A stretch of 64,000 nucleotides of DNA, from positions 34,999-98,998 of the forward strand of contig JANQQP010000041.1 in the NCBI GenBank assembly GCA_028285005.1. Reading direction: 5' to 3'. A program made the translations under genes and the position numbers. Below the pieces are notes generated by a model, which saw only the letters and a program-made list of their open reading frames with translations, had not been told where the DNA came from and searched no databases. Origin of the DNA: Dehalococcoidia bacterium. GTDB lineage: Bacteria; Chloroflexota; Dehalococcoidia; Lucifugimonadales; Lucifugimonadaceae. Shown in pieces: positions 33,300 through 42,753 of the stretch. Positions within the stretch are counted from its first letter, which is position 1; every line of letters begins with the position of its first letter.

Positions 33300-34046
33300 C
33301 TAAGCCGTTCGCACACTGCCGCGCAGCACGCGTGCCTCGTCCGACGCCATGAACACGACGATCTTCGCCACATCGTCCGGTGAAGCAAGAGCGTCCATTG
33401 TTCGGTCGAACGTCTCCTTGTCGCCGGTAGCGTCGTACATTGACTTGACTTGCGCAACCTTCAACGGCGTCTTGACCGATCCGGGAAGCACATCGTTCAC
33501 CCTGATCCCGTACTTCTCGAGAGACTGCTGCATCACCATCGTCAGACCATGGACTCCGCCCTTTGACGAGCCATATGCGAACGAGGACGAACCGCCAAGC
33601 ACTCCTGCTCCCGACGCGGCGAGAATGATCGTGCCGTTCTTCTGAGTCTTCATGATCGCCGACACATGTTTCGCTATTAGGAAAGTGCCACGCAGGTTGA
33701 TGTCCAGGACAGTGTCCCAGGTCTCTTCAGGAAACTCGTCGATCTCAACGGCCGCGCCTTGCAGTACTCCAGCGAGGTGGACAAGGACGTCGACACCGCC
33801 CATCCAGTCGCTGGCTCCGGAGACCGCCTCTTCGACCTCGCTGCCCTCGCGCACGTCAACATGCCAGTAACGGGCATCCCCGCCAGCCTCCGCGATATCG
33901 TTGATCGTCTCGTGGCCATCGCTGTCATTCACATCGAAGACTGCAACCTTCGCTCCGTAGACGGCGGACCTCATGGCGACAGAGCGGCCAATGCCGGTCG
34001 CGCCCCCGGTCACGATCATTCGCTTTCCGCTCATATCAACCGGCAT
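33300..34046 (-). CDS. SDR-family oxidoreductase with short C-terminus
   Basis: A 248-residue short-chain dehydrogenase. The start at 34046 (MPVDMSGKRM) is preferred over an upstream one that would overlap the next gene. It has the nucleotide loop TGGATGIG, VHLAG in place of NNAG, catalytic Ser in ILAASGAG and YGSSKGG. The chain stops at SDEARVLRGSVRTA, about ten residues before the usual VDGG ending, so substrate closure may differ. It is the middle gene of a three-gene sugar operon. Confidence 0.87.
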   Translation of the reverse strand: MPVDMSGKRMIVTGGATGIGRSVAMRSAVYGAKVAVFDVNDSDGHETINDIAEAGGDARYWHVDVREGSEVEEAVSGASDWMGGVDVLVHLAGVLQGAAVEIDEFPEETWDTVLDINLRGTFLIAKHVSAIMKTQKNGTIILAASGAGVLGGSSSFAYGSSKGGVHGLTMVMQQSLEKYGIRVNDVLPGSVKTPLKVAQVKSMYDATGDKETFDRTMDALASPDDVAKIVVFMASDEARVLRGSVRTA

Positions 34047-34095
34047 CAATCGACTCCATTCAATGTTTGTGGTTTGATCCGCCGTCCAGACCTGG

Positions 34096-34959
34096 TCAGT
34101 CCCAGGTGATCCCGGCCTCATCGGCCTCTCGCTTCAGACCCTCGGCCGCAATCGGCACTTTGTCGTCGGGCAGGTGCTCGATCAGTATGTGGGCATCGGG
34201 GCAGACGCGCTGCATCCCCTGCAAGAAAGTCGCCTGGTCCAGCATGCTCTCGGGCTGGCCGATGATCGATTCTTCAAAGCGCGGCAGCAGCGATTCGATC
34301 AGGGTGAAGTCCTTCGCGTGAGCGCCGAGTATTCGGTCTGGCAGGAGTTCATAGAACTCGTTCAGCAGCTCCGTGTTTCCGTAAGCAGCTTCGATGGAGC
34401 CGATGAAGTTCACCGGGTCCATATTGAACTTCAACATCGGCGACCCAACGGCATCTATCAGGTCGCGCACCCGCTGCGCTGACCAGAGCGGTGAGACCAC
34501 TCCGCCTTCGATGGCCATCTCGACACCCTCCGACTCAGCGACAGCACAGATCTGCTTCCCGCTATCGATCAGTCGATCGAAGACCGCTGCAGACCGGTTT
34601 TCAGGATGAGGCAACCAGGCGCCTGATTTGTTCATGCTGCCAGGCCGAAAGTAGGTGTTTGGACAGCCTAGCTTTGCGCTGAAACGGATCATCTGCACGA
34701 CAAAGTCGACAGCAGATGCTCGCTCCGCTTCATCGTCGGAGCATAACCCGCCTCCGTAGTTACCGACAGACTGCGCCATCGGAAACTCGAACTCCTCGTA
34801 GAGCCCGGCCACTCGCGCAATATCATCATCGGTCGCCGAAGCGGGATCATCGGCCCTGATCTGGACGGTCTTGAACCCGATATCCGCCGCACGCTGCAGA
34901 GTGTCACGGTCGATGCTTCGCCAGTCTCCACCCACGAGACCAGCAACTCCAAGAATCAT
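34096..34959 (-). CDS. Sugar phosphate isomerase/epimerase-like TIM barrel
   Basis: A 287-residue TIM-barrel protein. Its start is set at MILGVAGLVGG (34959). Metal-binding acids and histidines are suggested in VEMAIEGG, FNMDPVNF, GAHAKDF and HILIEHLPDD, fitting the xylose-isomerase-like fold. It is the first gene of the minus-strand operon with the SDR and the second barrel protein. Two such barrels plus a dehydrogenase suggest interconversion of a cyclic polyol or sugar, by analogy with inositol-type pathways. Confidence 0.85.
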   Translation of the reverse strand: MILGVAGLVGGDWRSIDRDTLQRAADIGFKTVQIRADDPASATDDDIARVAGLYEEFEFPMAQSVGNYGGGLCSDDEAERASAVDFVVQMIRFSAKLGCPNTYFRPGSMNKSGAWLPHPENRSAAVFDRLIDSGKQICAVAESEGVEMAIEGGVVSPLWSAQRVRDLIDAVGSPMLKFNMDPVNFIGSIEAAYGNTELLNEFYELLPDRILGAHAKDFTLIESLLPRFEESIIGQPESMLDQATFLQGMQRVCPDAHILIEHLPDDKVPIAAEGLKREADEAGITWD

Positions 34960-35079
34960 GTTTCGCCCTTTGCAGATCACCGGTCATCAGCCTGTGCAGG
35001 CACGTCGACCGGAAAGTAAGGCTCAACTGAGCTAGTGAGCCGGCGCAAAGGTTACAGCAGACGGTGCAGGAAGGCTCGG

Positions 35080-35613
35080 CTAGCGTCCGAAACGCTCGAG
35101 CCCGGTTGGCATCTGCACGTTGTTCTTGAAAGGGTCATCTAGACTCGGCGGAGGAGACGTTGAATCGTCTTTGCCTGCCTCCAGTTTGGTTTTGAGAGCG
35201 CCTAACCAGATCTCGTTGGAACGGTTCAACTGGTGAAGAAAGACGGCGCGAGTAGGGAAGAACCTCAGCAGTCCGCCTTTGCCAGACACGTCGAGGCTTA
35301 CCTGCGTGCTTCTGTAGTCGCCGTCAAGTTTGAGGTCGTGGACCACATGAGCTCCGTAGCTGACCGCATCCCAACGCATCTCTCGTTCACGCCTCCAGAT
35401 AGCCACTTCCGCTGTGAAGCCGATCATCTTGCGAAGGCGCCACTTGAGTCGACCGTTCTGGCCCTCTCCATTCACCCAGTACGCGCAGGAAACATCCTGT
35501 CGCCAACTCGTCCAGAGATCAACGCGGCTGAGCCAGTCCCACACCTGGTCAGGCGGAGCGAAAATCTTGATCTTGTACTCAGCTTCGAAGTCCGGCTGGT
35601 AACTGTTCAGCAT
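35080..35613 (-). CDS. SRPBCC-fold protein
   Basis: A 177-residue polyketide-cyclase-like/START-fold protein. FEAEYKIKIFAPPDQVWDWLSRVD is the typical first strand and helix, with a later HQLNRSNEIWLGALKTKLEAG helix. The ligand is unknown. It is divergent from the methyltransferase at 35772, with 158 nt between the starts. Nothing recognisable was seen in the 120 nt separating it from the sugar operon. Confidence 0.75.
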   Translation of the reverse strand: MLNSYQPDFEAEYKIKIFAPPDQVWDWLSRVDLWTSWRQDVSCAYWVNGEGQNGRLKWRLRKMIGFTAEVAIWRREREMRWDAVSYGAHVVHDLKLDGDYRSTQVSLDVSGKGGLLRFFPTRAVFLHQLNRSNEIWLGALKTKLEAGKDDSTSPPPSLDDPFKNNVQMPTGLERFGR

Positions 35614-35771
35614 CTATCGAATCTTACGTGACGGACCGCCAGGTCTACTTGCTCACAATCGCAGTAGCCACGCAAAGGCGATTCCTCCAAACTGTTAGAC
35701 GCACCGAACGTCGTGCCGGTTGTCTCTTCAACTACGAAAACTGTCAGGTTCGCCACCAGATCGGAAGCGAT

Positions 35772-36626
35772 ATGAAACTCGACGCTTTTCCAGGAGCTGG
35801 CCCTGAAGCGGCGAAGTGGGCTAAAACCGTGCGTGCCGAGCATGAACAGACCGACAGAGTGCGGTCAGACAATCCCGACGCCGATCACTGGAAGAAACTG
35901 GCGCACCGATTCGCCCCTGCCACCCGCGATAGGGCGTTCCAGGACGAGACGTTCCAGGCGATCAAGAAATACGTCAGGCCAGACGACACAGTCCTGGATG
36001 TGGGGGCCGGCGCAGGTAGGCTTGCACTCCCGTTGGCCGACATTTGCAGGCACGTAACGGCCGTTGAGCCTTCCGAAGCGATGCAAGCCCGACTCACCGA
36101 GCAGGCGGACGGATGGGGTCTCGACAACCTCTCAGTCGTTGCGTCGACCTGGGAAGATGCAGAGGCAGACGCTGCAGATGTGGTCATCTGCGCTCACGTC
36201 GTATACACCGTACGGAATATATCGGAGTTCTTAGGCAAGCTATCGCAGCACGCCCAACGCGAAGTTATCGTCGTCCTTTTCGAACAGCCTGCCATGGCCA
36301 ACTACTTCGAACTCTGGAAGAAGGTGTATGGCGAAGAGCGGATCCCGCTTCCCTCGCTCAGTGAGCTCAAGAAGGTTCTCGAAGAGATGCATGTCTCGTT
36401 CGATACCGAGCCCCTGTCAGAATGGCAATCGAGACCATTCGCCGACTTCGACTCGGCCTACGAAGAATCGCTCGCAAGACTCTTCATCACGCCCATCGGT
36501 GATAACTCTGGCCTCACCAACAAAGTCAGATCTGTACTCGAAGAAACCCTCGAGCCGGTAGAAGATGGGCTGCTGTTCAAGTGGGCACGGCCGCATAGAC
36601 CCTGGCTTGTCCGTTGGTCAACGTAA
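35772..36626 (+). CDS. Class I SAM-dependent methyltransferase
   Basis: A 284-residue methyltransferase starting at MKLDAFPGAG. Motif I is VLDVGAGAGRLALPLA near residue 80, followed by VTAVEPSEAM (motif II) and DVVICAHVVYTV. The C-terminal third is specific and not recognised. The substrate is unknown. A longer frame is open upstream, but its first 48 codons look unlike a protein and overlap the probable promoter region. Confidence 0.82.
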   Translation: MKLDAFPGAGPEAAKWAKTVRAEHEQTDRVRSDNPDADHWKKLAHRFAPATRDRAFQDETFQAIKKYVRPDDTVLDVGAGAGRLALPLADICRHVTAVEPSEAMQARLTEQADGWGLDNLSVVASTWEDAEADAADVVICAHVVYTVRNISEFLGKLSQHAQREVIVVLFEQPAMANYFELWKKVYGEERIPLPSLSELKKVLEEMHVSFDTEPLSEWQSRPFADFDSAYEESLARLFITPIGDNSGLTNKVRSVLEETLEPVEDGLLFKWARPHRPWLVRWST

Positions 36627-36753
36627 CCACCGGCCTCCGATAAGTGCACGACCAGTGGTGCCAAACTTCTGGCCTATACCATGTAGCCGCCAGTAAGCCG
36701 CCTCTGACCGAAACTGCAGGACAAATAACTTAGTCCCGGAGTATTCAGCTCCT

Positions 36754-38211
36754 ATGGTCAATCCCACTGAACAGGCAAGAGACGAGACCGACGAGACACT
36801 CGCGTCTCCCGGCCTGGGGTTCGACATCGAGGATGAGGATCGAGAGATCCCGGCGCCGACACCCGAAGAGCTGGAGTCTGTGCGTGAGACCATCGAAGAG
36901 CAGATCACGTCTGGCGTAGATCCCTCAACTGTTGCCGAACTCGTGACCGCTCTAAGAGACCCAGACCAGGCGACCGTCGTCTCCCAGCTCTCGCCCGAGG
37001 TATGCACGGTCCTCTTGCCTGCTCTCTCAAGTGAGCGTATCGCCGATTTCATTGACCACATGGACGTGGACGAGGCGATCGATTTCTCGCGGCTCCTGCA
37101 GCCTCCGAAGCTCGCTAGCGTGCTCGACCTTGCCGAACCCGATGTTGCGGCGGACGTGTTGCGAGGCATCGGCTGGGACGAAGCGAGCCGCGTGCTGATG
37201 CGGATGGCCGACCGTTCGACGATCGGCAATCTGCTCCTCTACCGCGACGATGATGCCGGTGGCCTGATGACGACCAGCATCATCGCCCTGCGCGACAGCT
37301 GGCCGGTTCCGCATGCCATCAACATGATCCGCACCTCAGGACTCGACACAGCTCATTTGAGAGACCTGTTCGTGGTATCTGAGTCGCAGCATCTTGTCGG
37401 AAGCCTGAACCTGCCCGAACTCGTCTTCGCTCCACCGGGCTCGCTGGTCGGGGACGTGATGAATACAGACGTGATCTCAGTCCAGACCGGAACCGACCAG
37501 GAAGAGGCTGCACGCCTGATGGCGCGCTATGAACTACGCAGCATCCCTGTTGTGGACGTCAACGGCAGGCTCGAAGGAGCAATCTCGATCGAAGACCTGG
37601 TGCAAGTGGCCCAGGAAGAGGCCACGGAAGACATGTTCCGTCTCGCCAGCACCGGGCGGCAGGACACGGTGCAGGGGCCGGTCATGGTGTCGGTCAGAAG
37701 CCGTCTGCCGTGGCTGATCGCGAATATTGGCACTGTGCTGATCGTCGCGCTGATCCTGGCGCTGTTCGAAAACACTCTGGACACCATCGCCATACTCGCC
37801 GTCTACATGCCGATGGTCATGAACCAGGCAGGCGTCGCGGGCACCCAGGTCACCACCGTCGTAGTGCGTTCGCTGGCCCTCGACGAGATCACGACCGGCT
37901 CGACAATGCGCCTTCTGCGCCGCGAATACATCCTCGCAGCGGCCAACGGCGGCGCCGTAGCGAGCGTGATGGCGGTCGTGGTCGGACTCTGGCGGCTTGA
38001 TCTCTACCTGGGGCTGGTGGTCTTTGCGGCAATGATCGGCAGCTACTTCGTGGCAGCATCGGTCGGAGTGCTGGTACCGATGGCGCTCCGGAAGTTCAAC
38101 ATCGACCCGGCAACCGCGTCCGGTGTCGTGCTCACCACGTTCACCGACATCGCAGGCGGCGCTTTCTACCTCGGCCTCGCCACGATCTTCCTGACTCTGT
38201 TGCGTGAGTAG
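36754..38211 (+). CDS. mgtE: Magnesium transporter MgtE
   Basis: A 485-residue MgtE-family Mg2+ channel. The N-terminal helical gate domain (LLPALSSERIADFIDHMD) is followed by a CBS pair (VGDVMNTDVISVQTGTDQEE, RSIPVVDVNGRLEGAISIED) and five transmembrane helices from about residue 325. The pore motif region PMVMNQAGVAGTQVTTVVVR is present. Cytoplasmic Mg2+ is expected to close the gate. I saw no M-box-like leader in the 127 nt upstream. It converges with the large lipoprotein gene. Confidence 0.93.
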   Translation: MVNPTEQARDETDETLASPGLGFDIEDEDREIPAPTPEELESVRETIEEQITSGVDPSTVAELVTALRDPDQATVVSQLSPEVCTVLLPALSSERIADFIDHMDVDEAIDFSRLLQPPKLASVLDLAEPDVAADVLRGIGWDEASRVLMRMADRSTIGNLLLYRDDDAGGLMTTSIIALRDSWPVPHAINMIRTSGLDTAHLRDLFVVSESQHLVGSLNLPELVFAPPGSLVGDVMNTDVISVQTGTDQEEAARLMARYELRSIPVVDVNGRLEGAISIEDLVQVAQEEATEDMFRLASTGRQDTVQGPVMVSVRSRLPWLIANIGTVLIVALILALFENTLDTIAILAVYMPMVMNQAGVAGTQVTTVVVRSLALDEITTGSTMRLLRREYILAAANGGAVASVMAVVVGLWRLDLYLGLVVFAAMIGSYFVAASVGVLVPMALRKFNIDPATASGVVLTTFTDIAGGAFYLGLATIFLTLLRE

Positions 38212-38220
38212 CCAGGGTCA

Positions 38221-41037
38221 CTAGCCGCCGAGCCGCTCGTACCACTTCGCCATCACTGCGCCTGCGGCACGGTCACGCACACCGCTTGTGTCGAACTGCC
38301 ATGCTCCGACGTAGTCAAACGCCCATGAGAACGAGCCCGCCATAAAGGGTCGCTCGGCAATCTCCTGGAACATCGCCTCGTAAGCCGCAGCCTGGTAGAG
38401 CTGCCCGAACTCGTCGCCCGCTCCTGCCTTCGAGTCCGCATGGATCGTGTACAACATCACCGGCTTGCCCCACCGGTCCCACAGCGGATCGACTTTCTGC
38501 TCGAAGCCAGCCGAATAGTACGCCTGGAAATCAGCGACACTCGCTTCACTCGGCAGGTCAGGAACACCGATGTCGTACGTCGTCACGCCGACGTAGTCAG
38601 CAAGACCCGGGAAGTCGTAGCTGGTCTGGCCGCCGCTAATCAGGATCTTGCCCGAGTACACCTCACGCACCTTCGCAATCAGCTCCTGAACCTTCAGATC
38701 GAACTCCGGCGCATAGCTCTCATCGTGAAAGAAGCTCGGAGGCGGGAAGACGTGGAAAACGTAACCCGGCAACATCAGCATCTCGGCGCCGATCTCTTCT
38801 CCAACCAGCGCGTTCCACATCCACTGCGCCTCAGCCTGTTCGAGCCACTGCTCCCACCACTCTCTCGAGCCAGCGGAAACGGTCTGGTCCTGCCAGTCAG
38901 GCAGAACCTCCGGGTTCATCTGAGGCGCAAGGAATATCTTCATCCCTTGTTCGCGGGCGACCTCAGCCTGCGCACGGATATCGTCAATCGGGGTGAGCAC
39001 AGTCCAGATTCGGACCGGCCGCGATTCGATGAACGGTTCAGGAAGGATCTCGCCGAAACTCCACACGGAGGATATGGCCACCCATTCGCCGTTTACCGCA
39101 TGCCCGGCTTCGAAAGCCGAATCCGATGTCGGTAGGAACGATTCAGACCAGAAGTCCGGCAGGAACAGCCCCGAGACCCAACCTTCTCGCGGCTCAACTC
39201 CTCCATCCCACGCAGCCACATAGTCGTTAACTTCCTGACCGTGATAGTCAGTGTCCACCGTGAGTTCGCCGCTCGTCCGTTCAGTTTCAGAAACCGTGTA
39301 CCGGTATCTCATCGGCCCATCGTGACCGAAGTTCACATCAGCCTCATAGAGCCACGGGTTGCCCGGCACCTGCGACATCACAGTGCCGTTGGCGCCAACA
39401 GCCGGACGGTCACCTGTGAGAACGATGGTTGCGTTCTCCGGGGTTTCTGGCGGAATCGAAAGCCTGAAAGTCACAGTCAGGCCGCCTCTATCGTCCCGAA
39501 GCGTCGGGTCAGGCAGGCTTGCCCACTTCGTCACCTTCACCGGTACTTCGGACGATTCACCTGGCACTGTTATCGAGCGGTTGCCCTCGACGTCAAGCCC
39601 GGGCGAACCATCCTTGCCGTACATGTCATCTCCGAGCGAGATGCTGAACCGATACTCTGATCCCGGCGGGTGCGAACCGATGACTGTCACCCATTGGGTC
39701 GAGTTGAGCTGGTTCATGCGGTACGTCGGCCCGTTGCGCAAGTAGACAGGCACGCCTTCCGGAGTGTTGACCGGAACATCAACGCGCAGCGTTGTAAGCG
39801 GCCATCCCTCGTTGCCCCACCACACTGCGGCATCGTTCCGTTCCGACCCGGCCTCTCCGACGATGAAGTTGCGGAAAACACGCGAAGCGCGATCAACCTC
39901 GGCCGAAACATCGGAACCCAGCGTGTAGAAATACTCGACGTAGGCACCTGCTGGCAGGTCCAGCGTCAGTGTCGCCCGATCACCCTCGCGGCTCATCTGG
40001 GGCATGCTGATTCCGCTCGGCACCGAAGGCAGATTTGTGCTGAGTGGCCGCGCGCCGAGTTGCCGCAAGTTGCCTGCGACGAAAACGCCTGCGTCCGGCG
40101 GCGTCCCTTCAGGTAGCTGAACCGTGAACGTCACTGGCAGCATCGGTGCGCGCTGCATCCTGATCGCAGGTAGAAAGGCGAGCCCGGTTTCGCCAACTTC
40201 GATCTCCTGCTGTATAGCCCGATAGTCGCCCTTAGCGGTCGTCGCAACAATACGGTGTACGCCAGGGACTATTCCGGGAACCGAGAAACGGCCTTCGAAG
40301 TCGGTAGCCACATGTACTCCGGCCACCGTCACATCGACATCCATCAGCGGCTCTGACGTGTTCCAATCGACTATCCGACCTGTGACCTCAACCTGCTGGA
40401 AGTCAGTCTCGAGGTCGTTCCACTGCGGCACGACGTCGCGAACCACGAAGCCGCCGCCCTGTTCGACGATCAGCGAGCGATAGCCGATTGGGTCCCCGGT
40501 AAATAGCGATTCACGAGTGATCCGAGTGTCGGCACAGCAGCCGACCTCATCCCATCGGTCATATGCGTACCGCACGAGTGCGCCAACCGGCAGATCCACC
40601 TCGCCTGAGTAGATCCCGCTTCCGGCTGGAGACAGCTCAACGTGCGCCCGCGTATATCCGGCGTCAACGGTGTCCACCATGACGTAGACCGGCTCGCCTG
40701 GCGGAGTGTTCTCCGGCACTTGCACCTGGAATGTGACTGGTGCAGTGGGAAGTTCGGACTCGGAAAGCTCGAACGGTTGCTCTGTAGCTGTAGCCGGAGG
40801 TGGAGTGGCCGTAACAGAACCAGCCTTCTGTGTCGGCAGCGGGTTCGGAGTAGCTGAAGGTGCGACAGGCGTTAGACCGTCCTCACTCGTCCCACCACCG
40901 AGGGAGGTCGTAGGTGTGTCAGTCGCAACAGGTTCAGCGGTTCCGGAGACGTTCGACGAGCTGGTGCAGGCGAGGACGACCAGCATCAGCATCCCTATGA
41001 ACACTGGGATTGGCCGTCGCTTGCTCTCCACCAGCAC
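38221..41037 (-). CDS. Large lipoprotein with four carbohydrate-binding-like repeats and a glycoside-hydrolase-like C-terminus
   Basis: A 938-residue lipoprotein with lipobox VVLAC at about residue 24 and a Thr/Pro-rich linker. Four related beta-sandwich units begin with V-x-V-P-x-x-T-P (VQVPENTPPGEPVYV, VQLPEGTPPDAGVFV, VDVPVNTPEGVPVYL, LSIPPETPENATIVL), resembling starch-binding or E-set domains. Between the first two lies a carboxypeptidase-regulatory-like unit (DFEGRFSVPGIVPG). The last ~320 residues look like a TIM-barrel glycosidase (IFLAPQMNPEVL, LISGGQTSYDFPG, SFSWAFDYVG). It probably binds and degrades a polysaccharide at the cell surface. The catalytic acids were not identified with confidence. 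Confidence 0.75.
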   Translation of the reverse strand: MLVESKRRPIPVFIGMLMLVVLACTSSSNVSGTAEPVATDTPTTSLGGGTSEDGLTPVAPSATPNPLPTQKAGSVTATPPPATATEQPFELSESELPTAPVTFQVQVPENTPPGEPVYVMVDTVDAGYTRAHVELSPAGSGIYSGEVDLPVGALVRYAYDRWDEVGCCADTRITRESLFTGDPIGYRSLIVEQGGGFVVRDVVPQWNDLETDFQQVEVTGRIVDWNTSEPLMDVDVTVAGVHVATDFEGRFSVPGIVPGVHRIVATTAKGDYRAIQQEIEVGETGLAFLPAIRMQRAPMLPVTFTVQLPEGTPPDAGVFVAGNLRQLGARPLSTNLPSVPSGISMPQMSREGDRATLTLDLPAGAYVEYFYTLGSDVSAEVDRASRVFRNFIVGEAGSERNDAAVWWGNEGWPLTTLRVDVPVNTPEGVPVYLRNGPTYRMNQLNSTQWVTVIGSHPPGSEYRFSISLGDDMYGKDGSPGLDVEGNRSITVPGESSEVPVKVTKWASLPDPTLRDDRGGLTVTFRLSIPPETPENATIVLTGDRPAVGANGTVMSQVPGNPWLYEADVNFGHDGPMRYRYTVSETERTSGELTVDTDYHGQEVNDYVAAWDGGVEPREGWVSGLFLPDFWSESFLPTSDSAFEAGHAVNGEWVAISSVWSFGEILPEPFIESRPVRIWTVLTPIDDIRAQAEVAREQGMKIFLAPQMNPEVLPDWQDQTVSAGSREWWEQWLEQAEAQWMWNALVGEEIGAEMLMLPGYVFHVFPPPSFFHDESYAPEFDLKVQELIAKVREVYSGKILISGGQTSYDFPGLADYVGVTTYDIGVPDLPSEASVADFQAYYSAGFEQKVDPLWDRWGKPVMLYTIHADSKAGAGDEFGQLYQAAAYEAMFQEIAERPFMAGSFSWAFDYVGAWQFDTSGVRDRAAGAVMAKWYERLGG

Positions 41038-41148
41038 GACTCCTCTTGACTGCGTTACCTGAAAAACTCAGGTTGCAATCGCCACCGTGCAAGCTCAAGA
41101 CGGTCTGCACCAACTCCAGCGGATCGGTGCCGGACGTTGTAATGCTAG

Positions 41149-42663
41149 TTAACTGCCGTCGCCAGCGAACGCAGAAGACACGTGCCGTCGCTGAATCTTG
41201 CCAGTAGCTGTCCGTGGGAGTGAATCGGCGATGTACACCACATCCGGCACCTTGAAGTCGGCGAGGTGCTCGCCGCAGAACTGCCTGATCGCAGCCTCGT
41301 CTGTGTTTCCGTTCAGGACAACTGCGGCCTGAACTACCTCACCGTACTTCTCATCAGGGACGGCGAAGCACACAGCCTCGGCAACAGCGTCGTGCTTCAA
41401 CAGCACAGCATCCACCTCAAGCGGCGATATCTTCTCGCCACCCCGGTTGATCAACTCCTTGATCCGACCTGTCAGAGTCAAATACCCGGACTCGTCCATC
41501 ACACCCTGGTCGCCCGTGCGGAACCAGCCGTTCACAAAAGCCTCATCGTTGGCATCAGGGTTGTTGTTGTAGCCGTGCATGACGTTGCGGCCCTTGATCA
41601 CCACCTCGCCTGTCGAGCCAACCGACAGAAGATCGCCCTTGCCCTCCATGTCCATGATCGCCACCTCGACACCGGTCGGCTTGCCAACCGTCCCCGGCTT
41701 GCGGTCACCCGGCGGCAAGGGACTAGAAGACATCTGGTGTGACGCCTCTGTCATCCCATAGGCCTCGAGCACCGGAGCACCAAAACGCTCTTCCAGCGAG
41801 TGGAATACCGATGGCGCAAGAGCGGATGAACAGGACCTTATGAATCGGAAGCTCTTGTGTGGCGCTCCGTCGTCGTCTGCACGCAGCAGCAACACCTGGT
41901 GAATCGTCGGCACCGCCGAATACCAGGTCGCATCGGTCTCGGCCTGAACCGGCCAGAAACTACTGGCCGAGAAGCGCGGTGGAATCACGACCGAACCTCC
42001 GGTGTAGAAGGTCGAAAGCGCAACTCCGATCAAGCCATGCACATGGAACAGCGGCATCACGATCATCGCGACGTCGCTGGCCGTCAGATCGTACGTTTCG
42101 CTGATGTTCTTCAGCGAAGTGACGAGGTTTTCGTGCGTGAGCGGCACACCCTTCGGGCGGCTCGTCGTGCCTGACGTATGCAGAAACAGCGCCACATCAC
42201 CGGGTTTCGGTGGAGCAACTTCCTTGCTCTCGGTTAGCTCGGCTCCGCCAGACTCAAGCACAAGCTCAGCGCCATTCAATCTTGCATCGATCACTGGAAT
42301 GCCCAACGCAACTGCGGCATCACGGCCGGCGTGATCTCCCGGAGGCACGATCGCCAGCTGCGCATCGGCATCCTCCATATAGAACTTGAACTCGTCCACG
42401 GTGTACGCAGAGTTGAGCGGCGCCGCAATCGCTCCAGTTCGAGCGACCGCCATGAAGAGCGTCATGAAATCGAGTCCGTTCGGCAAGACGATCGAAACCG
42501 CCCGCCCTTGCTCTACACCAGCCGCAGCAAGCAGCCCCGAAACCCGTTCGACCTCGCTATTGAACTCACCGTACGAGAGCTTCGGTCCACCCTGCGGAAT
42601 CACAACCGCTGGAGCACTCTGGTCGGCTGATGGGATGAGATCGGCTAAGGTCTCGACTGGCAT
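41149..42663 (-). CDS. AMP-dependent acyl-CoA synthetase/ligase
   Basis: A 504-residue ANL-superfamily ligase. Core motifs are LFLHTSGTTSRPKGVPLTHE (A3), YGMTEASHQ (A5), GWFRTGDQG (A7) and the C-terminal PRTATGKIQRR with the catalytic Lys. It would activate a carboxylic acid to acyl-AMP and then acyl-CoA. It resembles oxalyl-CoA synthetase/malonyl-CoA-ligase-like members (FadD-like), but the substrate cannot be fixed. It is monocistronic on the minus strand, with the lipoprotein next downstream. Confidence 0.9.
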   Translation of the reverse strand: MPVETLADLIPSADQSAPAVVIPQGGPKLSYGEFNSEVERVSGLLAAAGVEQGRAVSIVLPNGLDFMTLFMAVARTGAIAAPLNSAYTVDEFKFYMEDADAQLAIVPPGDHAGRDAAVALGIPVIDARLNGAELVLESGGAELTESKEVAPPKPGDVALFLHTSGTTSRPKGVPLTHENLVTSLKNISETYDLTASDVAMIVMPLFHVHGLIGVALSTFYTGGSVVIPPRFSASSFWPVQAETDATWYSAVPTIHQVLLLRADDDGAPHKSFRFIRSCSSALAPSVFHSLEERFGAPVLEAYGMTEASHQMSSSPLPPGDRKPGTVGKPTGVEVAIMDMEGKGDLLSVGSTGEVVIKGRNVMHGYNNNPDANDEAFVNGWFRTGDQGVMDESGYLTLTGRIKELINRGGEKISPLEVDAVLLKHDAVAEAVCFAVPDEKYGEVVQAAVVLNGNTDEAAIRQFCGEHLADFKVPDVVYIADSLPRTATGKIQRRHVSSAFAGDGS

Positions 42664-42753
42664 CGGTACTTCCTGATTTCTGTCCGTGGGGATTTGCCGC
42701 GCTGCGACTCATAACTGCGGCTGGCAGTGCAGATTGTATCGCTCGTGAACCGC

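Noticed and set aside
36627..36753. M-box magnesium riboswitch upstream of mgtE
   Set aside because: The conserved core segments are not seen and only 127 nt are available.
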